DNA of 64,000 bases from Chryseobacterium taklimakanense (GTDB taxonomy: Bacteria; Bacteroidota; Bacteroidia; Flavobacteriales; Weeksellaceae). A program made the position numbers and the translations under genes. Where the stretch lies: positions 2,046,001 to 2,110,000 of the forward strand of contig NZ_LT906465.1 in NCBI RefSeq assembly GCF_900187185.1, in the 5' to 3' direction. Below are positions 46,359 through 54,032 of the stretch, one piece after another (the first letter of the stretch is position 1; every line of letters starts with the position of its first letter). Under the pieces are notes generated by a model. That model did no database searches and was not told the DNA's origin. It saw nothing but the letters and a program-made list of their open reading frames with translations.

Positions 46359-47147
46359 TTAATAATATTCTATAATTCTTGTTGAAAAGGAACTTACTTT
46401 TCCGTTTACCAATTCCGTTCTTTCGATCCAGTTATCTTTTTTATCATATTTGTATGTGAACACACTTTTATGCGTGTTGCCATTTGAAAAATGGGCAGTA
46501 CTTTCTATAATGTCACATTTCTTGTTCAAAATATTCGATGTTGTCAAATTATGAATTGTCTGTTGCTTAGGGTAGTGACATTTTCCGTAATACTCTGATT
46601 TTATTTTAACTGTATCTGTTTTTCCCTTTGAAAAAATAATTTCTGTAGATTCAATAATTCTGTATTTGCTGTCGTAAATGAATTCTCCTTTTGTTATTTC
46701 TTTTTCATTATCAATTGATAATTCAGAAACTAAATATTCTTTATTTTTTAATTTGGTGTAAGTTGACTTCTCTATAAAACTGTCAGCATCTTTTTGTATA
46801 ATCACCGTGTCGTGTGCATACTTAAATGTAGTACGGGCTTTTAGTTCTTCCATAGAAATTGGCCTGTCGAAGCGGTCATACGCAATTTTTTTAAAGGACA
46901 TATGTTTTGGCTTGTCATCATCTTTTGAGTTCAAGTACTCTATATCTGTTAAATTACCTTTTTTGTTGAAGGTAAATTTGCTGATGCGCTTATAGTTCTC
47001 TCTTCCAGTAAATTCTGCTGTTTCTGTAACTTTATAAACCCCATTTTTTAGATTTAAACGCGTGGAATCATGCCCATATTGATAGGAATATTGCGCTGAA
47101 ATGCTCAAAAATAAAAATGTAAGACAAACAAAAAGAAATTTTTTCAT
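46359..47147 (-). CDS. Exported hypothetical protein
   Basis: A 262-residue protein with a signal peptide (MKKFLFVCLTFLFLSISAQ). The rest is beta-rich with regular YDRFDRPISME/YDSKYRIIESTE/YDKKDNWIERTE segments, resembling RHS/YD-type short repeats or the MORN-like WRAP modules found in secreted Bacteroidetes proteins. I use the ATG at 47147; the frame opens at a TTG (47156) overlapping the exonuclease stop. No family is named with certainty. It sits between the exonuclease and FAH genes with almost no spacing. Confidence 0.75.
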   Translation of the reverse strand: MKKFLFVCLTFLFLSISAQYSYQYGHDSTRLNLKNGVYKVTETAEFTGRENYKRISKFTFNKKGNLTDIEYLNSKDDDKPKHMSFKKIAYDRFDRPISMEELKARTTFKYAHDTVIIQKDADSFIEKSTYTKLKNKEYLVSELSIDNEKEITKGEFIYDSKYRIIESTEIIFSKGKTDTVKIKSEYYGKCHYPKQQTIHNLTTSNILNKKCDIIESTAHFSNGNTHKSVFTYKYDKKDNWIERTELVNGKVSSFSTRIIEYY

Positions 47148-47152
47148 GATAA

Positions 47153-47917
47153 TCAAAACCGGCTTTTTAACTGAATTTTGGTTAAAACCTTCTTCGTATA
47201 AAGAGGAAAATCCGCATTCTGAATCCAGCCGTAATAGCCCAGATCCTTCTGAAATACGTCCTTCACGCGGTGGCCTTTGTATTTACCGAAAGTAAAAACT
47301 TCTTTCTCCTCATCATCAAAAGCGATGAAACCAGCCAGATCGGCAAAACGGTTGTGGTACGAGAATTCACTCAGTCCGGCAATATCATTCGGCAGTTCAT
47401 CGTAGTGGGCAACCTGTGCATCTAAAACTTCAAAAGTAGCCAATACATCCGCCTCGGCGGAGTGGGCGTTTTCAAGCGTTTTTCCGCAGTAGAAATTATA
47501 AGCGGCGGTCAGATTTCTTGGTTCCATTTTATGGAAAATTGTTTGGGCGTCCACCAGTTTGAATTTACTCAAATCGAAATCAACCCCTGCGCGAAGAAGT
47601 TCTTCGGCCAAAAGCGGTACATCGAAACGATTTGAATTAAAACCACCTAAATCACTTCCGGAAATCATTTCCATAATTTTCGGGGCAATTTCTTTAAAGG
47701 TTGGTGCGTCTTTTACATCGTCATCAGTAATGCCGTGCACAGCTGTAGATTCTTTCGGAATATACATCTCAGGATTCACAAGCCAGGTTTTGCTTTCTCG
47801 TGACGCGTCTGGATTTACTTTCAGAATGCAGATTTCGACGATGCGGTCTTTTGCGACGTTCGTACCCGTGGTTTCAAGGTCAAATACGCAGAGCGGTTTA
47901 TGGAGTTTTAAGTTCAT
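47153..47917 (-). CDS. DnaQ-like 3'-5' exonuclease
   Basis: A 254-residue DEDD-family exonuclease. ExoI FDLETTGTNVAKDRIVEI (about 13-30) supplies Asp and Glu; HGITDDDV and FNSNRFDVPLLAEEL (ExoII) follow; HSAEADVLATFEVL (ExoIII, about 152-165) holds the His-Asp of the DEDDh type. The C-terminal part FTFGKYKGHRVKDVF (about 219-233) is an extra module seen in Bacteroidetes members. A repair or proofreading role is inferred from the family; it is not the polymerase III epsilon by context. Confidence 0.92.
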   Translation of the reverse strand: MNLKLHKPLCVFDLETTGTNVAKDRIVEICILKVNPDASRESKTWLVNPEMYIPKESTAVHGITDDDVKDAPTFKEIAPKIMEMISGSDLGGFNSNRFDVPLLAEELLRAGVDFDLSKFKLVDAQTIFHKMEPRNLTAAYNFYCGKTLENAHSAEADVLATFEVLDAQVAHYDELPNDIAGLSEFSYHNRFADLAGFIAFDDEEKEVFTFGKYKGHRVKDVFQKDLGYYGWIQNADFPLYTKKVLTKIQLKSRF

Positions 47918-47927
47918 TAATGTTTAG

Positions 47928-48003
47928 GTTTGAGATTCGAGATTTGATATTCAAGATTGAAACTGTACAAAATAATTTGAAATTTCAAACATCAAATTTC
48001 AGA
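47928..48003. repeat. Inverted 7-bp arrays between exonuclease and pssA
   Basis: Left arm GTTTGAG, ATTCGAG, ATTTGAT, ATTCAAG, ATTGAAA (47928-47962). The complement of the right arm reads ATCTGAA, ATTTGAT, GTTTGAA, ATTTCAA. Both share RTTYGAN in 7-base register. About 13 bases separate the arms. Confidence 0.75.
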
Positions 48004-48717
48004 TTACGTAATTTGTTTTTGAAAAACCAGTGATACCAAAATGTAATAAACAATCACAATCGGGATCCCCACAGTTTTAAATAGCAGTAAAATGATTATT
48101 CCGCCGGCCAGTAAGGCGATTTTCGGCATATTATCCCGAACTGTCATCGATTTGAATTTCATTGAGATCATTTTAATCGGCGAGACCAGAAGCCACGAAC
48201 TCAACAAGGTCAAAAGTACCATAAAAAGCGGCGTCGCACGTAAAAAACTGTAACTTCCGACTTCATTCAATACGTAGTATAAACCAAAAATCAGGATGGT
48301 ATTGCTCGGGGTATTTAATCCTTTAAAATAATATTTCTGGTCTTCATCAATATTGAAGATTGCCAGTCTCAGGCAAGAGAAAACGGTTATTAAAAGCCCC
48401 AGATATTTAATTTCAAAAGGCATCTGAAGACCTAAAAACTCCGTCCCGAAGGGTTGCAGCATTTTGTACATCGCCACGCCCGGCAAAAGGCCAAAACTCA
48501 CCATATCTGCCAAAGAATCCAGCTGAACACCGAGACTGGAGTTCGATTTCAGCGCCCGTGCCACAAACCCATCAAAAAAATCAAGGATTAATGAGAGGAT
48601 GATGCACAAGCCCGCAGTTTTGTAATCCCCATCGAGAAGGTGAATAACGCCGATGCTGCCCGAAAAAAGGTTCGCGAGAGTGAATATATTGGCGAGGTTG
48701 TTTCTTAAAAAAATCAT
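48004..48717 (-). CDS. pssA: CDP-diacylglycerol--serine O-phosphatidyltransferase
   Basis: Makes phosphatidylserine, precursor of phosphatidylethanolamine. The 237-residue protein has six or more membrane segments and the CDP-alcohol signature DFFDGFVARALKSNSSLGVQLDSLADMVSFG, read as DGxxAR...G...D...D (about 46-76). The ATG overlaps the stop of the upstream flippase-like gene by 4 bases. Serine is the expected alcohol from the family match; other alcohols cannot be fully excluded. Confidence 0.9.
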   Translation of the reverse strand: MIFLRNNLANIFTLANLFSGSIGVIHLLDGDYKTAGLCIILSLILDFFDGFVARALKSNSSLGVQLDSLADMVSFGLLPGVAMYKMLQPFGTEFLGLQMPFEIKYLGLLITVFSCLRLAIFNIDEDQKYYFKGLNTPSNTILIFGLYYVLNEVGSYSFLRATPLFMVLLTLLSSWLLVSPIKMISMKFKSMTVRDNMPKIALLAGGIIILLLFKTVGIPIVIVYYILVSLVFQKQIT

Positions 48718-49577
48718 AGCGGGTCAGTAGTTTTCAAATTTAATGTTCTTATCTGAAAGAAAAGTCCCAAAAGTGAAAAAAAAGCAGTAATTACCGTGAA
48801 AAGCAGCGACGCGGATACTGAATAAGCCGGATTGAAATCAAAATATTTGGCCGCCTGAAAGAAAAGCATTTCGCGGACACCAATGCCGGCAAAAGATATC
48901 AAACTGAGAATGGAGCTCGCCAGAAAGAGCAGCGAATAATGCACAAATCCGTTTTCTACACCGATACTTTTAAGTAAAAAAATAAAACAAAAAATTTGTA
49001 AAGCCTGTACTATAAGGGAGAATCCCAACCCTTTCAAATAAATTTTTTTAAAGTCCCGGAACATTTTAGCTGTTAAAAAATATCCGGCAACCAATCCCAA
49101 AATGCTAAGTCCCAGCACATGAAATTTGAATTCCGGCAATGATATGAGGCTTAACATACAAATGATTATACAAATGGCAATAAGCCCGCTCAGCCGGTCA
49201 TTGAAAAGTGATGAAGTAAGTTTTCGCGAACTCCAGCCGAATTTTTTGTTGAGGAGGTAAATTTTATATGCATCGCCGCCGATTCCGCCCGGTATAAAAA
49301 AATTATAAAACATACCCAGAAAGTAAAGTTCAAGGTTGCTCTTGAAACTCAGGTTGAAATTTGCAGCAGTAAAGTAAAGTTCCAGGCGCTTTGCAGACAC
49401 GATTTGAGAAAGCAGAAAAAGAATTGCAGCAGCAGCGAGGTAAGCAACATTTACATTTTTCCACAAAGCCGCCACCGCACTAAACGGGATTTTGGTGAAC
49501 ACAAAGTACAGCAAAACTATGCTGATCATTATTTTGCCGGCATTGAGAAGTGCTTTCCTAATCCTCGTTTTTTCCAA
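48714..49577 (-). CDS. Flippase-like integral membrane protein (UPF0104 / LPG-synthase TM family)
   Basis: About 287 residues with seven or eight membrane segments, of the family that includes the membrane domain of lysylphosphatidylglycerol synthase (GLYCOSYL/lipid flippase type). FYNFFIPGGIGGDAYKIYLL (about 93-112) is the family core. The frame opens at 49625 inside the upstream GT2 gene; I prefer the TTG at 49577, which overlaps GT2 by 20 bases and starts LEKTRIRK. This start is uncertain. A paralogue begins at 63471. It overlaps pssA and GT2, so the three form one coupled operon. Confidence 0.82.
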   Translation of the reverse strand: MEKTRIRKALLNAGKIMISIVLLYFVFTKIPFSAVAALWKNVNVAYLAAAAILFLLSQIVSAKRLELYFTAANFNLSFKSNLELYFLGMFYNFFIPGGIGGDAYKIYLLNKKFGWSSRKLTSSLFNDRLSGLIAICIIICMLSLISLPEFKFHVLGLSILGLVAGYFLTAKMFRDFKKIYLKGLGFSLIVQALQIFCFIFLLKSIGVENGFVHYSLLFLASSILSLISFAGIGVREMLFFQAAKYFDFNPAYSVSASLLFTVITAFFSLLGLFFQIRTLNLKTTDPL

Positions 49578-50511
49578 AAGTGGTAATTTTTCTGATGTTG
49601 AAAGGGCGCTTGTTCTGTGATTCAAAATAGGTCTTCATCAGCATATCCACAATGATACCCGTTGTAAAAAGCTGAATACCGATAAATACCAGAAGAACGC
49701 CGAGAATTAGCAGCGGTCTTCCGCCAATTTGCTGGCCTAAAAGTTTGATTACCAGTAAATAAATATTAATAATCATCCCGAGAGTAAAAGCCAGAAGTCC
49801 AATATTTCCGAAAAGATAAATCGGTTTCGAGAGGTATTTCTGATTAAAAAGAACCAACAGTAAGTCATTGATGACCTTGAAGGTACGGTTCATCCCATAT
49901 TTGGAAACGCCGTGCTGTCTTGGATGGTGCTTTACCGGCATTTCTGCGATTTTTGCACCGTTAAGGTGTGCCATCAGACTGATGAAACGGTGGTTTTCGC
50001 CGTATAAATTAAGGTCTTTGGCGGTATCGTTTGTAAACACTTTCAGCGCGCACCCTTGATCTGAAATATGGAGTTTTGTCGATTTTTTAATAATGAAATT
50101 GGCAATTTTTGATGGAATGGTTCTCACGGATGAGTCTTTCCTTTTCTCACGGTTGCCCACTACAAGATCATATTCGCCATCCTCCAACAGTTTTACCATC
50201 GCTGGGATATCGGACGGATCGTTCTGTAAATCGCCGTCCATTGTAATAATGTAATCGCCGGTAGCATAATCGAATCCCGCCATCATTGCAGAACTTTGGC
50301 CGTAATTTTTTTTCAGCTGGATCAGAACGACGTTTGGGTCATTCTTCTCTTTTATTTGCTGTACAGTACGGTCTTTAGAGAAATCGTCAATCAGGATCAG
50401 TTCGTACCTGTAGCCCCGCATGGCATCTTTTATTTTGTCCATCAGCAGCCCCGCGTTGCCTTCCTCATTATACATTGGGATGACGATAGAGTAGAATTTG
50501 TTGGGATTCAT
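49558..50511 (-). CDS. GT2 glycosyltransferase, polyprenyl-phosphate type
   Basis: A 317-residue family 2 glycosyltransferase. The N-terminal GT-A domain has SIVIPMYNEEGN (about 8-19), LIDDFSKDRT (about 40-49) and the DxD-like metal motif ITMDGDLQNDP (about 89-99). Two C-terminal membrane segments (about 230-300) fit the ArnC/GtrB/DPM1-type enzymes that load sugar on undecaprenyl phosphate. It is divergent from an ArnT-like transferase, which would use such a donor. Confidence 0.9.
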   Translation of the reverse strand: MNPNKFYSIVIPMYNEEGNAGLLMDKIKDAMRGYRYELILIDDFSKDRTVQQIKEKNDPNVVLIQLKKNYGQSSAMMAGFDYATGDYIITMDGDLQNDPSDIPAMVKLLEDGEYDLVVGNREKRKDSSVRTIPSKIANFIIKKSTKLHISDQGCALKVFTNDTAKDLNLYGENHRFISLMAHLNGAKIAEMPVKHHPRQHGVSKYGMNRTFKVINDLLLVLFNQKYLSKPIYLFGNIGLLAFTLGMIINIYLLVIKLLGQQIGGRPLLILGVLLVFIGIQLFTTGIIVDMLMKTYFESQNKRPFNIRKITTFGKNED

Positions 50512-50582
50512 TCGTTAGTTTTGAATTGCTAAATTTGCATTCGCAATATTTTCTGCAAAATTACTAAAAAACTATCTACCGC

Positions 50583-52211
50583 ATGGCTCAGGACACGCTG
50601 CTTAGCAACCGTCAACTGATTTTCTTATATATCGGATTTGCAATCGTTTACATCTCCGGGCTGTTTATTCCACTGATGCAGAACGATTCGGCGCAGCATG
50701 CTACAATGGCGATGAGAATGGCACTGAACAATGATTTTCTTAATATCTATAAGGGCGATAATCCTTACCTCGACAAGCCGCATATGCATTTCTGGCTTGC
50801 CGCCGTTTCGATGAAGTTGTTTGGGATTAATCCTGTTGCTTACCGCATTCCGGCACTGCTTTGCCTGGCTTTGGGTGCTTTTTCTACAAAAAAACTCGCT
50901 GAATTACTTTATGGGAATAAAAATTTAGGGCATACCGCAGCATTGATGTTTCTTTCAGCGCAAACTGTCATTCTTTCAGCTCACGATGTACGTACTGATG
51001 CGGTTTTGACGGGCTTTGTGATTTTTGCAATATGGCAGTTTGTAAAATTTATCAAAACCCAAAAATTGGTTTTCGTGGTTTTGGCAGGCTTGGGAACGGC
51101 GGTTGCATTCTCATCAAAAGGGCTGATGACACTGGTGATTATTTCTTTCAGTGTGTTTGCGTACCTGCTTTATTCCAGGGAATGGACGAGGTTTTTCAAT
51201 TTTAAAATCATTGCGGGTGCGGTTAGCTTTGCTGTTGGGGTTTCACCCATGCTTTATGCGTACCACCATCAGTTTGGTGTGGACGGTATTAAGTTTATTC
51301 TTCTTGGGCAAAGCGTGGCGAGGATGACCGGCGACGGTTTCGCGGCTACCAATTCAGATTACCTGTTCTTTTTCCATACCCTGCTTTGGGCTTTCCTGCC
51401 GTTTTCGCTGCTGTTTTATGTTGGTGTTTTCGATCGGACGAAGTTTTTTATCACTTCTAAATTCAAAAAAAAAATAGGCGCAGAGTTCCTTACTTTAGGT
51501 GCGTTTTGGATGGTGATGGTGGTTTTCAGCTTCTCAAAATTTAAGCTTCCGCATTATTTGAATGGATTAATTCCGGTGTTGGCCATTTTTACGGCTGCTT
51601 ATCTTTTTCACCTTTACAGAAACAGAGAAAACAAGAAAATCAAAATTCTCTGGATTATTCAACTGGTTGTGATTTTTACTTCAATCATCGGTTTAGGGCT
51701 TTTAATTAATTCATTTACCGGTATTCCTTATATCGGAATGTATATGCTCACTGCAGTGGTTTTTGCTCTTTTGCTTTATAGAATTTTTGGTACTGAGAAC
51801 CTTTTCAGCAAATATGCGTATGTTTCAGCGCTTTTTGCAATTGCTGTCAATCTTTTCCTCAATACTCAGTTTTATCCGGTGTTGACTCAATATCAGGGGA
51901 GCATAAAACTTGCCGAATATGTAAACAGTCATCGGCTTGCCAAGCAAAATATCTACATGCTCACGAACGATGAAGCCTGGGCTTTTGATTTTTATACCAA
52001 ACAAAATACACCTCGGATTGAACAAGTTGATCTGAAACCTGGAAATTTAGTTGTGGTTTATGATGGCGCACTGAAAGATTTTAAAAGGCCTTACGAGATT
52101 GTGAGCTCTGCAGATAATTTCCGGATCACCAAACTTTCGCTCAAATTTCTCGATCCGGCCAGGAGGCCAGGCCAACTTTCTAAAATTTATCTGATTAAAA
52201 TAAAAGGGTAA
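50583..52211 (+). CDS. ArnT-like glycosyltransferase (GT39/GT83)
   Basis: A 542-residue polytopic transferase with about 12 membrane segments and a C-terminal soluble part (about 430-542). The first periplasmic loop has the DE/DD-type catalytic region NDSAQHATMAMRMALNN (about 34-50) and GDNPYLDKPHMHFWLAA (about 58-74). This matches ArnT-like enzymes that move a sugar from undecaprenyl phosphate to lipid A or protein. The neighbouring GT2 probably makes the donor. TAAATTTG at 50530-50537 may be its -7 element. Confidence 0.9.
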   Translation: MAQDTLLSNRQLIFLYIGFAIVYISGLFIPLMQNDSAQHATMAMRMALNNDFLNIYKGDNPYLDKPHMHFWLAAVSMKLFGINPVAYRIPALLCLALGAFSTKKLAELLYGNKNLGHTAALMFLSAQTVILSAHDVRTDAVLTGFVIFAIWQFVKFIKTQKLVFVVLAGLGTAVAFSSKGLMTLVIISFSVFAYLLYSREWTRFFNFKIIAGAVSFAVGVSPMLYAYHHQFGVDGIKFILLGQSVARMTGDGFAATNSDYLFFFHTLLWAFLPFSLLFYVGVFDRTKFFITSKFKKKIGAEFLTLGAFWMVMVVFSFSKFKLPHYLNGLIPVLAIFTAAYLFHLYRNRENKKIKILWIIQLVVIFTSIIGLGLLINSFTGIPYIGMYMLTAVVFALLLYRIFGTENLFSKYAYVSALFAIAVNLFLNTQFYPVLTQYQGSIKLAEYVNSHRLAKQNIYMLTNDEAWAFDFYTKQNTPRIEQVDLKPGNLVVVYDGALKDFKRPYEIVSSADNFRITKLSLKFLDPARRPGQLSKIYLIKIKG

Positions 52212-52356
52212 GAAATTAAATGATTGTTTAATTTTTTAAAACCCTGTCACTGCGCAAATATTGCTATGAAGCAGATAATAATTTATTTGGTGTTTAACTT
52301 TTTTTAATTACTTTTATCTAATAGAAAATTATATTAATAAAATAAATTAAAATTAC

Positions 52357-52773
52357 ATGAAAAAAATGTTATTTGCTTTTATAGCACTATTTTTTGCCAC
52401 CTTCTCTTTCGCGCAAATTGAGGGAAAATGGAAAACCATTGATGACGAGACTGGTAAACCAAAATCTATCGTAGAGATTTTCAAAAAATCAGACGGTAAA
52501 TATTATGGCAGAATCTCACAGTTATTGATTAAGCCTGAAAACAACAACTGTGTAAAATGTAAAGACGACAGGAAAAACAAGCCGCTGGTTGGCCTGGAAG
52601 TCATCAGAGGGCTGAAAAAAGACGGTAACGAATTCACTGGCGGTACCATTACTAACCCGAAGGACGGAAAAACCTACAACACAGCTGTTGTAAGAAACGG
52701 TAACACGCTTGCAGTGAAAGCGATTGTTTTGGGAATTGCAGTTAAAACCCAAACCTGGCACCTGGTAAAATAA
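52357..52773 (+). CDS. DUF2147 family exported protein
   Basis: A 138-residue secreted protein with signal peptide (MKKMLFAFIALFFATFSFAQ) and a DUF2147 lipocalin-like beta-barrel: IEGKWKTIDDETGKPKSIVEIFK (about 21-43), YYGRISQLL, and CVKCKDDRKNKPLVGLEVI (about 62-80). Ligand unknown. Monocistronic, with a weak terminator after it (about 52801-52835). Confidence 0.9.
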   Translation: MKKMLFAFIALFFATFSFAQIEGKWKTIDDETGKPKSIVEIFKKSDGKYYGRISQLLIKPENNNCVKCKDDRKNKPLVGLEVIRGLKKDGNEFTGGTITNPKDGKTYNTAVVRNGNTLAVKAIVLGIAVKTQTWHLVK

Positions 52774-52800
52774 CGGTCTTTTAACAAGTCAATTAATAAA

Positions 52801-52839
52801 AAGGCAGTTCAGTAATGGGCTGCTTTTTTATTTTTTTTT
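52801..52839 (+). terminator. Possible terminator after DUF2147
   Basis: A short imperfect stem (AAGGCAG with CTGCTTTT, one bulge) is followed by T-rich sequence. Confidence 0.5.
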
Positions 52840-52900
52840 AATTAAAAATCTGCCGGTATTTTTTATTCATTAAATACTAAATCAATCAAATTAAATTCAT

Positions 52901-52908
52901 TAATTTTG
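52901..52908 (+). promoter_or_regulatory. pdhB promoter -7 element
   Basis: TAATTTTG matches TAnnTTTG and lies 24 bases before the pdhB ATG. No clear TTTG at -33. Confidence 0.45.
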
Positions 52909-52932
52909 TGGTCTTAAAAAAATTAAACAAAC

Positions 52933-53916
52933 ATGGCAGAATATACTTTTCGCGAGGTTATTGCACAGGCAATGAGCGAGGAAATGCGCAAAGACGAATC
53001 CATTTATTTAATGGGTGAGGAAGTTGCAGAATACAACGGTGCTTATAAGGCGTCCAAAGGGATGCTGGCAGAATTCGGACCGAAAAGAGTTATCGATACC
53101 CCAATTGCAGAACTTGGATTTGCAGGGATTTCGGTAGGTGCTGCGATGAACGGAAACAGGCCGATCGTGGAATTTATGACGTTCAACTTTTCTTTGGTTG
53201 GTATCGACCAGATTATCAACAATGCTGCGAAAATCCGTCAGATGAGCGGCGGGCAATGGAACTGCCCAATCGTTTTCCGTGGCCCGACGGCTTCTGCAGG
53301 TCAGCTTGGTGCAACACACTCACAGGCTTTTGAAAGTTGGTATGCCAACTGCCCGGGGCTGAAAGTTGTAGTGCCGTCCAACCCTTACGACGCAAAAGGA
53401 CTTCTGAAAACTGCAATACAGGATAATGACCCGGTAATCTTCATGGAATCTGAGCAGATGTATGGCGATAAAATGGAAATTCCTGATGAGGAATATTATA
53501 TCCCAATCGGAAAAGCCGACATCAAAAGAGAAGGTAAAGATGTGACTTTGGTTTCTTTCGGAAAAATTATGAAACTGGCGATGCAGGCTGCAGAAGATCT
53601 GGAAAAAGAAGGCATCTCCGTTGAAGTTATTGATTTGAGAACTGTTCGTCCGCTGGATTACGACACTGTTTTGGCTTCCGTAAAAAAAACCAACAGACTG
53701 GTTGTTTTGGAAGAAGCCTGGCCTTTCGCTTCTGTAGCGTCAGAAATCACTTATATGGTGCAGCAGAAGGCTTTCGATTACTTGGATGCACCGATCAAGA
53801 GAATTACAACTCCGGATGCACCGGCACCTTATTCATCTGCACTTTTCGCAGAGTGGTTCCCGAAACTGGAAAAGGTAAAAGAAGAACTTAAAAAAGCGAT
53901 GTACATCAAAGCTTAG
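52933..53916 (+). CDS. pdhB: Pyruvate dehydrogenase E1 component, beta subunit
   Basis: A 327-residue thiamine-diphosphate enzyme subunit that joins PdhA in decarboxylating pyruvate. Landmarks: YLMGEEVAEYNGAYKASKGML (about 25-45; Glu contacts ThDP), GPKRVIDTPIAELGFAGISVGAAMNG (about 49-74), GGQWNCPIVFRGP and SQAFESWYANCPGLKVVVPS. The pyruvate rather than branched-chain identity rests on this sequence style. The alpha subunit and E2 are not in the window, so the subunits are encoded apart. Confidence 0.9.
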   Translation: MAEYTFREVIAQAMSEEMRKDESIYLMGEEVAEYNGAYKASKGMLAEFGPKRVIDTPIAELGFAGISVGAAMNGNRPIVEFMTFNFSLVGIDQIINNAAKIRQMSGGQWNCPIVFRGPTASAGQLGATHSQAFESWYANCPGLKVVVPSNPYDAKGLLKTAIQDNDPVIFMESEQMYGDKMEIPDEEYYIPIGKADIKREGKDVTLVSFGKIMKLAMQAAEDLEKEGISVEVIDLRTVRPLDYDTVLASVKKTNRLVVLEEAWPFASVASEITYMVQQKAFDYLDAPIKRITTPDAPAPYSSALFAEWFPKLEKVKEELKKAMYIKA

Positions 53917-53936
53917 TTTTATTTATTATAGATAGA

Positions 53937-53960
53937 AGCTCTCGAAAGAGAGCTTTTTTA
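53937..53960 (+). terminator. Terminator after pdhB
   Basis: Stem AGCTCTC (53937-53943) with GAGAGCT (53948-53954), GAAA loop, then a T run. Confidence 0.85.
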
Positions 53961-54007
53961 TTTATAAATAATTATAATATTTCAAATAGAGAATTTTACC
54001 AATAAAC

Positions 54008-54015
54008 TATCTTTG
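54008..54015 (+). promoter_or_regulatory. kup promoter -7 element
   Basis: TATCTTTG, 18 bases before the kup ATG. The -33 box is not clear. Confidence 0.5.
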
Positions 54016-54032
54016 CGCAAATATTTTTATAA

